DNA of 64,000 bases from Leptidea sinapis (taxonomy: Eukaryota; Arthropoda; Insecta; Lepidoptera; Pieridae), in contig NC_066265.1 in the NCBI RefSeq assembly GCF_905404315.1, positions 27,862,501-27,926,500 on the forward strand, in the 5' to 3' direction. A program made the translations under genes and the position numbers. This document shows positions 42,840 through 51,941 of this stretch, piece by piece. The notes under the pieces were generated by a model, which saw only the letters and a list, made by a program, of their open reading frames with translations, made no database searches and was not told where the DNA came from. Position 1 is the stretch's first letter, and every line of letters starts with the position of its first letter.

Positions 42840-43532
42840 AGACTTCTTGTTTTTTTCTTCTCCCAAAACCTCTTTTACCATCAATTTTTGTTTATAAAAT
42901 AGTTCACAACAGGCGGTACCTATCGTTGCGTAGCATATGATCCAGGAGCCCTATTAACAAAATCAAAATATGAAGTTTCGATTGACGGATCGTACATTAT
43001 CCTATTACGAAAGTGTTTCGGATCCGAAAATCGATACGAAGTTCGTGATCAGACATTTTGTCTTTTGTTTACCTTATTCCCAAATTCAGTTGACATTAAC
43101 TTTTTCGTTGTTTGAGATTAATAAGGTCAAAACTAGAACTTCACTTTTGATGGTTATGTCTATGGTTCCGAAACGAAATCCGTCCGCACTATTCGGATCC
43201 GAAGTTTTTTGGTAATAGGATTTAATTTGAAGTTTGTTGTTCTTTCGTTACGGACGAAACTTCAGATTTCGATTTTGGTAATAGACGTCCAGGTACCAGA
43301 TCTTACGCTGTTTGATGGTTCTCACTAACTGGATGTTCTTCTGCATTCGGACAAGGACCTCTACGTTACACACTTTAGCCATCAAACTTATGCGGAGCAT
43401 CCTATGATACCTGCACATCTCGAAGGCTTCAATCTTTTTACGTAAGTTTTCCTCTAAGCTCCATGTCTCACAACCGTGTAAAACAACGGACCAAATATGG
43501 CATTGAAAGAGTCTGCGGAACATTTCACACAA
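42840..43532 (-). pseudogene. LINE-G (RTE-like) reverse transcriptase C-terminus, split by a MITE
   Basis: The right piece (43532-43288) reads LFQCHIWSVVLHGCETWSLE, EAFEMCRYHRMLRISLM and RTIKQRKIWYLD. The left piece (below 42947) resumes as LDHMLRNDRYRLL, then TKIDGKRGFGRRKK with two stops. Together they match the order (YGCETW, EAFEMW.YRR.LRI, IKERKL.YLGH, then GKR..GRR) of endonuclease-reverse transcriptase C-termini widely found in insects. The catalytic domain is missing. The MITE sits between YLD and LDH. Confidence 0.75.
42951..43284. mobile_element. ~334 bp MITE inside LINE-G
   Basis: CTATTAACAAAATC at the left and GATTTTGGTAATAG at the right form inverted ends, with further matches inside (GAAGTTTCG against CGAAACTTC). 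TCCAGG occurs just outside both ends (42941-42946 and 43288-43293), and the interrupted LINE codons (Leu-Asp) are duplicated across it, so TCCAGG or a slightly longer stretch is the target duplication. The open frame 42970-43215 is chance. Confidence 0.75.
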
Positions 43533-43539
43533 TCAACGT

Positions 43540-45355
43540 GTCGTTATTTACAATTAAATAAATACAAACTGAACTTCAGGTAGCATAAGTATCCCTAGGG
43601 CAACATAATTTTGTAAATAATGCCTTAATATTACTTTTATATTATACATCGGAAAGGATTTTATGAAATAAAACATAAGGGTTATCTCGAGGGAGATCCT
43701 AGTAAAATATTAATGACATGGAACTGAACATATCTCAAGGGACAAATTCATGTAAAATATGTCGAGAACATAATAAGTAATATTAATTAACCTTCTGCTT
43801 GTAATATGTGTTTGTTAAATGAGAGACTCATTTCGATTGCACACACACAAACATATAATCATGATTTTCTCCTTGAGGGTAGGTAGGTTGCTAAATTATG
43901 GAGCTCCTTTTGTCTGCTTGTAACTTACCACCCTTTACAGTTCATTCTTGATCATTCCCATCACTGTCATTAGCTCTGAAATCTTTGTGCAAATTATATC
44001 CTTTAATTCCCATCTGTCTAAATGATCAAACCGGAAAGAGCTAATCTTATTCTAGCCCTGATCAAATGTTAAAAAATACATAAGTCTTATTAAAAGTCAA
44101 ACATTAAACACTATAATAACGATCTTCTCGTCTTTAAAATTTATCTCAACGTTTTAACTAAATAACAGAGAATTTTTAAGAGACAGAGGTTATATTTCTT
44201 CCAGAGGCTCCCTTGCACAGGATTCCGGCTAGATTATGAGTACCACAACGGTGCCTATTTCTGCTGTGAAGCAGTAATGTGTAAGCATTATTGTGTTTCG
44301 GGCTGAAGGGTGCCGTAGCTAATGAAATTACTGAGCAAATGAGACTTTACATCTTATGTCTCAAGGTGACAAGCGCAGTTGTAGTGCCGCTCAGAATTTT
44401 TGGGCTTATCAAGAATCCTGAGCGGTTCCTGCCCATCACAATAATGGGTCGTTATTTACAATTAAATAAATACAAACTGAACTTCAGGTAGCATAAGTAT
44501 CCCTAGGGCAACATAATTTTGTAAATAATGCCTTAATATTACTTTTATATTATACATCGGAAAGGATTTTATGAAATAAAACATAAGGGTTATCTCGAGG
44601 GAGACCCTAGTAAAATATTAATGACATGGAACTGAACATATCTCAAGGGACAAATTCATGTAAAATATGTCGAGAACATAATAAGTAATATTAATTAACC
44701 TTCTGCTTGTAATATGTGTTTGTTAAATGAGAGACTCATTTCGATTGCACACACACAAACATATAATCATGATTTTCTCCTTGAGGGTAGGTAGGTTGCT
44801 AAATTATGGAGCTCCTTTTGTCTGCTTGTAACTTACCACCCTTTACAGTTCATTCTTGATCATTCCCATCACTGTCATTAGCTCTGAAATCTTTGTGCAA
44901 ATTATATCCTTTAATTCCCATCTGTCTAAATGATCAAACCGGAAAGAGCTAATCTTATTCTAGCCCTGATCAAATGTTAAAAAATACATAAGTCTTATTA
45001 AAAGTCAAACATTAAACACTATAATAACGATCTTCTCGTCTTTAAAATTTATCTCAACGTTTTAACTAAATAACAGAGAATTTTTAAGAGACAGAGGTTA
45101 TATTTCTTCCAGAGGCTCCCTTGCACAGGATTCCGGCTAGATTATGAGTACCACAACGGTGCCTATTTCTGCTGTGAAGCAGTAATGTGTAAGCATTATT
45201 GTGTTTCGGGCTGAAGGGTGCCGTAGCTAATGAAATTACTGAGCAAATGAGACTTTACATCTTATGTCTCAAGGTGACAAGCGCAGTTGTAGTGCCGCTC
45301 AGAATTTTTGGGCTTATCAAGAATCCTGAGCGGTTCCTGCCCATCACAATAATGG
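43540..45355. repeat. Near-perfect 908 bp tandem duplication
   Basis: 43540-44447 and 44448-45355 align without gaps. I found one difference (T at 43697, C at 44605). Each unit runs from GTCGTTATTTACAATTAAAT to the middle of a repeat S copy. At the junction, repeat S copy 7 is cut at ATAATGG and unit 2 starts, while after unit 2 repeat S continues to its tail. Only a single G is shared at the breakpoint. Confidence 0.95.
44203..44447 (+). repeat. Repeat S copy 7, truncated by the duplication junction
   Basis: Head to CCCATCACAATAATGG. The last ~55 bp of the family are missing because the second unit of the tandem duplication begins here. Confidence 0.85.
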
Positions 45356-45412
45356 GCAGGGCGTATCAATTACCATCAGCTGATCGTCCCGTTCCTTATT
45401 TTCATAAAAAAA
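45111..45412 (+). repeat. Repeat S copy 8, complete
   Basis: Same sequence as copy 7 plus the missing end, GGGCGTATCAATTACCATCA and CCTTATTTTCATAAAAAAAA. It is the parental copy of copy 7. Confidence 0.9.
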
Positions 45413-46245
45413 ATATTTCTTCAAATCATTCAAATTTACAAGCCTTCTATTAAAAGACTTATAAAAATAGCTACCGTGATACAATCAATATACTGCTACC
45501 CAAGTTTCTTTCAATATTTTTTTATCAATTAAGAAAATCCTTCGCTGCCTGCAGTCATAGCATTTACAGTAACAATAATGGTTTATGATAATTTGAAGAC
45601 TCAATTGAACGTAGATGGTGCCAAATTACAGACCATTTCCGAGCAGCATTATCCGGAAATTGGGCGCTTGCCCTTTGACCCCAGTCGTGCCATAACAATA
45701 TGAAAATTTTATTTTTATTTGAACCATTTTTATCCAACTTCGTATTGACTTTAAATTTTTATATCTTTATTAAAGGTAGCGACTAATTTCAATAACAGTA
45801 TAATATGTACTGTATTCGACATAAATTCATAACATTTCGTTGCCTGTGTTATTCACATGTAAATGGTAGGACAATTGCACAACGACCCTCGCAGACAAAC
45901 ACTCAAATTTTATACGAAAAACAGAATTTTTCTGTCTTCTTTATTGAAAGTTGAGCAAAATATGATAGCAGTTCACTGCTATAAATCGTCGCTGTCAGTT
46001 CAAAAGGGCGTATGTCAAAATTTCTTATTTATTTTTATTAGGTATGGGTAGTTCGGAACATAATCTTTCATGTACCAAAATGTCATTGTTGTATGTGTTT
46101 GACGATATAGAACTTTATAGCTTAAGGAAAGAGGTTGTATTTTATATCCATGTTTCAAGTTTTCTCATGTTTAACGTACGTCTTTTCGATCCTTGTTGAC
46201 ATCTGTTTTAGCTATCTTGACGTAACTGATTTCACAACGAAAATT
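45413..46245. other. No recognised gene; possible 5' flank of a small exon
   Basis: AT-rich. The open frame at 45863-46051 has no recognisable domain. The last ~150 bp precede the putative exon at 46246. Confidence 0.4.
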
Positions 46246-46304
46246 ATGGAAATAGTGTTAGTATTGTGGTTTTATACTTTAAATCTGAATATAGCACTAA
46301 CCAG
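46246..46304 (+). CDS. Possible first coding exon with signal-peptide-like start (speculative)
   Basis: ATG at 46246 opens 19 codons reading MEIVLVLWFYTLNLNIALT, a short hydrophobic N-terminus like a secretory signal, and ends at AG|GTAAGT (46303-46310), a canonical splice donor. The context before the ATG (CGAAAATT) is A-rich, as is usual for insect starts. No downstream exon was found in the repeat-filled sequence to the right, so chance is quite possible. The protein family is unknown. Confidence 0.15.
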
Positions 46305-46429
46305 GTAAGTTAGTAATGAATTTGCTTAAATATTTTGATGAAATAATGAATATTATTCATTTGATATTTATGTTTGCAAAGTCATTATAAACAGTACTAA
46401 ATTTAAAAATTTCGATGCTTTAGAATCAC

Positions 46430-46800
46430 TGACATATCACTGACCTTTATATATATTGGACTGGCGGCTGTCAAAGTGCTTTTGTGCCTCTTTCATATTC
46501 GCCATTTTGGCGCTGTTGGCAATGTCGCGAGAGTCTGCGGTACTAAAACTTTTGATGACAACCTCAGCCAACATCGATAGATGGTGGGAAATTATTTACA
46601 AAAAAAATTGTGTACATTATTACGTTGATTCTTGAAGTATAAATAACACGGAAAACGAAAGAAATTAATTCTAAATGAAAAAATACTTCAGAGTTATTGT
46701 ACATTCCTTCGCAGCCATTTGTATTATACGTCAAAATTAGTTCTCTGGACGCTCGCGCGTGGCGCTTCAAATAGGCACAAAAATTATGCCGTCAAACTTA
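46430..46800 (-). repeat. Repeat R, right (minus) copy, longer
   Basis: Reverse complement of 41.84-42.11 kb for 46528-46800. On the left it extends through GCGCCAAAATGGCGAAT-type sequence to a second GTGCCT phrase (46486-46491), so the full element may end near 46430-46470 with imperfect inverted ends (GTTTGACGGC outside, GGCTGTCAAA inside). Confidence 0.7.
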
Positions 46801-46949
46801 TCGAAAAGCCTGTCCAGTGATTTAGACAGGTTACAGGTGTTTAGAATAGTCAGTGTGAAATTAATTTGTCAATAGTTTATATTAAATTATAGTTTTGTGA
46901 TATTTAAGGAAGATTTCGATTACGATTATTTTAATTTTCCTCATAGTAA

Positions 46950-47400
46950 AGGATTCCGATATATAACGACCTTCACCGAGCTGGTTACTGGATAAAACAA
47001 TTTTTTTATGAAATTTAATCTTAATATATCTATTTCTTTGGTGCGTCTGTTGTAACCGAACCCCTCCTAAACGGATGGACCGATTTAATGAAACTTTCTG
47101 AGTATCTTCAGGTGGATTCGAGAATGGTTTAGATTCACAATTGTACCACCTCCTAAACGGTTGGACCGATTTTTTGTGTGTTCCAGTGAATTTGAGATTG
47201 GTTTAGAATCTCAATTCCGTCCATATAATATATTTCTCCTGCTCATGTGTATGTTAGTGAACTCCTCCTAACAGCTGGACCGATTTTTCAAATTTAAGAC
47301 GTGTGTACAGGACAACGTCTGTCGGGTCCGCTAGTGTATCAATAAATATATTGATTTTTTTTTTTTAATATTGCAACCGTTTGTTTAATGGACAAATTCT
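46950..47400 (+). repeat. Left arm of an inverted repeat pair (holds a Helitron)
   Basis: ACGACCTTCACCGAGCTGGT, TACTGGATAAAACA and TTTTTTATGAAATTTAAT match the right arm (48.27-48.95 kb) in reverse. After the Helitron the arm continues with ATCAATAAATATATTG, also present in the right arm. Confidence 0.75.
47029..47334 (+). mobile_element. 306 bp Helitron-like element
   Basis: It starts TCTATTTCTTTGGTGCGTCT after A (47028) and ends with a short hairpin (ACAG, 8 nt, CTGT), CGGGTCCG and CTAG (47331-47334) before T. Its interior repeats CTCCTAAACGG..GGACCGATTT three times. The right arm of the surrounding inverted repeat lacks it. Confidence 0.7.
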
Positions 47401-47640
47401 ATACCGATCGAAAGTATACAGTCCATAGTATATGCAAAAGTTAGGTTGCCTACTTTTTTCATGTCACAAGTCATGCCAGGTATGAACAGTTTAATCGATA
47501 CCAGTACCTTACCGGTCTGGTTATTGAATGAAACTTAAATACAAATAAAGTTTATTTCATTACAAACACAGTGATATAGGGTTGCTTGCGAAAAATCAGT
47601 CCTGAATACCGGTTGCCGAATTTTAAAAGATTAAATAGTT

Positions 47641-47665
47641 CTCCGAGTGAATATGTCACTCGGAG
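47641..47665. repeat. Perfect 10 bp hairpin
   Basis: CTCCGAGTGA, loop ATATG, TCACTCGGAG. It lies 25 bp upstream of the Helitron starting at 47690. It resembles a Helitron 3' hairpin, but no CTRR follows. Confidence 0.6.
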
Positions 47666-47689
47666 TGTGAATTGTTAATAAGTGTATAA

Positions 47690-48260
47690 TCTTTATATAT
47701 AAAAATGAATTGCTGTTCGTTAGTCTCGCTAAAACTCGAGAACGGCTGGACCGATTTGGCAAATTTTGGTCTTGAATTATTTGTGGAAGTCCAGAGAAGG
47801 TTTAAAAGTTGAATAAATAGGAAAATGCTGCTAAATTAAATAAAAACAACAAATTTGTTTTTGCTTTGATGTGTCCATACATAATTTCAATGAGAGTATT
47901 TATTGACGCACGGTTTGACAGTTCTGCTGTGAAACAATTTCATTATAACAACAGGAAGCATATTTTACGAAGTAATTTTTGATGTTATGATATATTATTG
48001 ACAAATCTATATAAAAACATTATTTTATTTATTACTAGCTGACCCGACAGACGTTGTTCTGTATATAATAAATAAAATAATGTTTTTATATGAATTTGTC
48101 AATTTATTCACCTTTTATTTCTTCTCTGGACTTCCACAAATAATAAAGACCTAAATTTGCCAAATCGGTCCAGCCGTTCTCGAGTTTTAACGAGACTAAT
48201 GAACAGCAATTCATTTTTATATATATAGATATACAGAACAACGTCTGTCGGGTCAACTAG
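47690..48260 (+). mobile_element. Helitron-like element H2, host of a nested relative
   Basis: It starts TCTTTATATATAAAAATGAA after A (47689). It contains GTTAGTCTCGCTAAAACTCG and AGAACGGCTGGACCGATTTG and ends ACAGA-ACAACG-TCTGT hairpin, CGGGTCAA and CTAG (48257-48260) before T. Compared with H1 it has ~170 bp more in the middle. H1 interrupts it 27 bp before its end. Confidence 0.8.
48035..48229 (-). mobile_element. Helitron-like element H1, nested in H2 in reverse
   Basis: The minus strand starts TCTATATATATAAAAATGAA at 48229 after A and ends with the same hairpin, CGGGTCAG and CTAG (48038-48035) before T. Removing it rejoins TATTTATTA with TATACAGAAC, exactly as found in H1's own sequence, so it inserted between A and T of its host without duplication. 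Confidence 0.85.
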
Positions 48261-48364
48261 TATGTTAATAATTAATTGTATCCTGGACTGAAATTTGCTA
48301 GGCAACCCATATGCAATATATTTATTGACATACTTATTAAATTTCATAAAAAATAATAATAATA

Positions 48365-48890
48365 ATAATATTAACACACTTTTACACAAATTATCTTGCC
48401 CCAAACTAGACATAGCCTGTACTATGCAGGGGCGTGCATTGGTTTTCTAGCAAGGTAGGCACTGTAGATCTAACTAGTGTCAGTTAAGCTTTGGAATATG
48501 CAATCTTAAGATTCATTATCGTAGGCATTTAGTATCTAGCGTAAGGAAATATTTTATGAGTGGGTATTCAATAGAAGTTTGGTTACAAAATAACGGAACC
48601 AAATTAAACTAAATTAACTTTAACACTATATTTATTTGGGTTCATAACGAGGAAGGCACTGCCTTATTGCCTATATTATATGCACGCCCCTGATACCATG
48701 GGTACAAGACACTGATATATTTAATACAATATACTTACTTAAACATACATTAATACACATAAACATCCATGACTCGGAAACAAATATCTATATTCATCAT
48801 ATAAATGATTGCACCTACCGGAATTCGAACCCGGGACCTCTAGCTTAGCAGTCAGGGTCACTAACCATTCGGCTATATGGGTCGTCAAAA
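48365..48890 (-). mobile_element. tRNA-derived SINE carrying a hAT MITE
   Basis: The tRNA-like head is at 48888-48810 (minus-strand GACGACCCATATAGCCGAAT; box B-like GGTTCGAATTCC carries one extra base). The body continues in CGAGTCATGGATGTTTATGT, is interrupted at 48427-48692, resumes at AGTACAGGCTATG and ends in (ATT)n at 48355-48370. Compared with the left arm of the surrounding inverted repeat, it sits in a run of A. Confidence 0.85.
48427..48692. mobile_element. 266 bp hAT-type MITE with 8 bp target duplication
   Basis: Perfect 13 bp inverted ends CAGGGGCGTGCAT / ATGCACGCCCCTG. Flanks GTACTATG (48419-48426) and ATACCATG (48693-48700) match at 6 of 8 positions. The intact SINE reads straight through one copy (GTACTATGGG at 29.4 kb). 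8 bp duplication and CAGGG ends are hallmarks of hAT elements. Confidence 0.85.
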
Positions 48891-48950
48891 ATATGTTTCA
48901 TCCAGTAACCAGCTCGGTGAAGGTCGTTCTATACCGGGATCTTAGACTTT

Positions 48951-49565
48951 CATATTTTATTTAATAATAAATCAAGTGATACTTAATGACTGATCATTAG
49001 ATACGGTCTACCAATAAGTCGGTATTAAAAAGGTTTCAATAAAAGTAAGAATTTAGTGTATTTATAATTTTATAAATTGGTCTAAGTAAGCATAGAGACC
49101 TATTTGTATACATACTAATTTAAAATAGCTTTATCCTTGAGATAAGTCTAAAACGCATTACTTACCTCATTTAAACAAGTTCACATCTTTCTAGAATTAT
49201 TATTATGAGAATTACTCCGGAGGTACTGTAAAAGTGACAGTACATTTTCTTTAGCGGATTATTCCTTCTGGGACTATTTGTACGCTCGTTAACGTAATGG
49301 ATCCCGAGCCGAAGATAAATAGTTTTGTCTGTACGGTCTTAACTATCCGTAAATCAGTAAAACGACGCGTAGTAAATATTGTAGTAAAACTCTCTTTTTG
49401 CTGTATTTGCAGACGGGAAGCTATATCGTTCACTAAGGGGAGAAAGCTCAAGAATACAGTATCCTATTCTTTGAAAACATTCTTATAACCAAACAAAAAT
49501 GCAAATGAATGCACGTAATAAAAATGATTTCAATACAACTATTCTTCATGCTAAACCACGTGGCT
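48951..49565. other. No recognised gene
   Basis: Open frames overlap on both strands at 49251-49488 in a locally GC-richer stretch. Neither resembles a known domain, and codon content gives no clear preference. Confidence 0.4.
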
Positions 49566-50251
49566 TATTATTTAAACAGTAAAAAAACAAAGTGTTTACG
49601 GTTCATTACACCAAACACAGCGGAGGTACAAACCAACGTACTTATAAATGACCAGAGATTGGAACTTGTGGACACTACGGTCTTCTTGGGTATCACGTTA
49701 GATAAAAAGCTTCAGTGGGGTCCACATATTACCCATCTAGCAGATAGACTCAGCTCTGCGGCATATGCAGTTAGAAAGATTAGAGAGTACACGAATGTTG
49801 CGACCGCTAGAGTATATTACTATGGGGTCATGCTGCTGACATTGGTATAGTGTTTGCACTGCAAAAGAGAGCTGTTCGTGCTATATATCAGCTTGGTTAT
49901 AGACAGTCTCTCAAAGAAAAATTTAAAGAAATAAATATTATGACTGTTTATTGTCAGTACATTTATGAAAATTTAATATATGTTCACAAAAATCGTCACC
50001 TTTTTGCTCTTAATAGTGATTTTCATTATTATAACACTAGAAATAACGGATTGCTTGTAACTAATTCTAGTAGGCTTCATAAGATACATAATAGCTTTAA
50101 GGGTAAATGTATACACTTCTACAATAAAGTCCCAGCCACTGTTCAGGCATTATCTATAAATAAATTTAAATGTTTTATAAAGAAATGGCTCTGTCGTAAA
50201 TCCTATTACTCCACTGCTGAATATCTAAATGATCGGACAGCCTGGGACTAG
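49566..50251 (+). pseudogene. LINE-C reverse transcriptase C-terminal region
   Basis: Frame 1 (to 49850): YLNSKKTKCLRF, VFLGITLDKKLQWGPHITHL, ADRLSSAAYAVRKIREYTNV. Frame 2 (49850-50251): FALQKRAVRAIYQLGYRQSL, KEKFKEINIMTVYCQYIYEN, HYYNTRNNG, NSFKGKCIHFYNKVPATVQA and STAEYLNDRTAWD. A frameshift/deletion near 49815-49850 removes the block read in LINE-B as FHSIMSYGILLWG. This region lies after the catalytic YADD motif. The strong similarity to LINE-B (SSAAYAVKKIRQ, ALQKRA.RAIY) places both in one clade. Inactive. Confidence 0.85.
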
Positions 50252-50500
50252 ATTGTGATTATTTTATAGCGACTGTACAATATTGTATATTTTTATTGAA
50301 AAGAGCGCAGAAAAAAGAATGCTGGGAGAGTTTCTTGCGCCGCTTCTTCTCTCTCAGAGCGCCATTTGTTTCCGAAGCGGTAGTAGTATCTAGTAGTATA
50401 AGAAATGACATCAAAAAGAATTCTAAAGGAATCAATTTTGAGAAAATAAATGCCTTTTTATGCCTTTTTTATGCCTTTATGCCTTTTATTCGATTCTTAA
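49566..50500 (+). mobile_element. LINE-C, best copy
   Basis: 5'-truncated element with the reverse transcriptase C-terminus (next entry), then the 3' UTR GAGAGTTTCTTGCGCCGCTT, AGAGCGCCATTTGTTTCCGA and AGCGGTAGTAGTATC, ending in three ATGCCTTT-type units (50449-50490). The other LINE-C copies in the window (2.2, 3.5-4.4 and 12.9 kb) align to it. Confidence 0.85.
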
Positions 50501-50545
50501 TAAATGTAATAAATGCCACGGTCGGCCCAGTTGTAACATCAATAC

Positions 50546-50995
50546 CAGGGCTGGATTTAAACTTAATACCGCCCTGGGCACCGGAATAAAATCCGCCCCA
50601 ATGCTAGAATTTTATTAAAACTTATATTAATTCATAATATTATTTATTTTTAAAAACTAAAATAACTGATTTATTGCAGAAGCTTTATTATATGTTATAT
50701 ATTCTAAAGACATGAATAAATATTTTGTCTCCAAGGAAATAAATTGATTAAATCGTTTTTATTATTAATTTTTACTAAACGTGCCAAAATTATAATTTAC
50801 ATAAAATGGGTAAATTGAATTTCTTGAATTATCAATTAAACTAAAAATTATTACCTAATCAACATAATTAATTAATTATATTGAGCAATCTTGATAAGAC
50901 TAAAAAAAATTTTTTTCTTTCAAAAATTTGCCGCCCTAAAAAAATTGCCGCCCTAGGCACTTGCCCCAACTGCCCCTAGTGTAAATCCACCACTG
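50546..50995. mobile_element. 450 bp hAT-type non-autonomous element with perfect 8 bp duplication
   Basis: Starts CAGGGCTGGATTTA and ends TAAATCCACCACTG (12 of 14 bp inverted match). ATCAATAC is present exactly on both sides (50538-50545 and 50996-51003). Subterminal ACCGCCCTGGGCACC and GCCGCCCTAGGCACTTGCCC also show inverted similarity. The middle is AT-rich without coding potential. Confidence 0.9.
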
Positions 50996-51003
50996 ATCAA
51001 TAC

Positions 51004-51384
51004 GACGGTCGAGAAGATGTAGTTGGTTAGGTACTTGTTAATACGTAAGTATCCCTCCCTACTCCGTGGTGGTACATTACAGCGTAATATTCCCTAGTAC
51101 TTATTTTTGTCGCTATGTTAAGATTAATTCTATTCGAAGATAATAAAGTATTGACAAAAAAAGTTAAGAATAGCCAACCGCACTATTGACGTGTTTATAC
51201 AAAACTGTATTACTTTAACAAACACAAATTGAGGGATAATTGTGCTTCGTTGCAATATTACATTGTTTTCTATTTTTGTCTAATACATTATACACGGAAA
51301 TAAATAATATTTATACGTCTATAATTTAGATAGGCTGTGACAGCTGTGGGAAAGCCGAAAAAAATTGAGGTTGACAGTTAGCCT
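51004..51384. other. No gene seen
   Basis: AT-rich spacer. Confidence 0.5.
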
Positions 51385-51545
51385 CTGTTTTGAGTAGATA
51401 ACGCACGTACACTAACACAAAGTGACATATAAATCGCGAGTGTAAGACGTAGCATTTCACGCACATTAAAATAATAAACCTGGCCTGTTTTCATCGGTTG
51501 CCTAGCAGCAAGAGGCTGTATCTAGATAAATAAATTATATAAGCA
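51385..51545 (+). repeat. Repeat N copy 3
   Basis: ATCGCGAGTGTAAGACGTAG, TTTCATCGGTTGCCTAGCAG, CAAGAGGCTGTATCTAGA. Most similar to the 35.66 kb copy in the upstream part as well (ACTAACACAAAGTGACATA). Confidence 0.65.
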
Positions 51546-51934
51546 TGGGGCAACTTTCAAAATCAACAACCATCGAAAAAACTTACATACAATACTTAAT
51601 TTGTTGTCAAATACTTCTAAACCACCTTCGCCCTGACAAAATATGGCCAACTTGTTTAAATTTAGGACAACTTTAAGAATTAAGTAAAAATTAATGTTTA
51701 CTAAAACATCTAAAGTATTTTTAGTTCTCATAATGTTATTATTTTATTTTTAGTTACGAATAAATCAAGTCAACCCGGACAAAGAGATCTCTCATCGCAA
51801 TTACAATACCATTTAATCTAAAAGCCTGTGTTCCGATGCATACCTTCCGAATTCATCACCAGGTCAGCTCGATTCATTCATACTGCCTTTATATCTTAGA
51901 ATAAAATTATATATCTTTGTATAGTTTCGCTAGA
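51546..51934. other. No gene seen
   Basis: AT-rich spacer. The minus-strand open frame 51522-51731 overlaps repeat N and is unrecognised. Confidence 0.5.
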
Positions 51935-51941
51935 CACTATG

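Larger units (their letters stand above)
48270..48950 (-). repeat. Right arm of the inverted repeat pair (holds SINE plus hAT MITE)
   Basis: GAACGACCTTCACCGAGCTG in reverse (48932-48913) followed by the SINE insert, then ATTAAATTTCATAAAAAA (48336-48353) and CAATATATTTATTGACAT. The left arm has these parts joined. Confidence 0.75.

Noticed and set aside
42970..43215. 81-codon open frame
   Set aside because: It is contained almost wholly inside the MITE at 42951-43284.
47641..47665. Bacterial-type terminator hairpin
   Set aside because: Strong hairpin, but the context is eukaryotic and no T-run follows. More likely a transposon-related palindrome.
49251..49488. Overlapping 62-66 codon open frames on both strands
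   Set aside because: No homology that I can recognise and no splice or start context favouring either. Kept only as an unassigned stretch.
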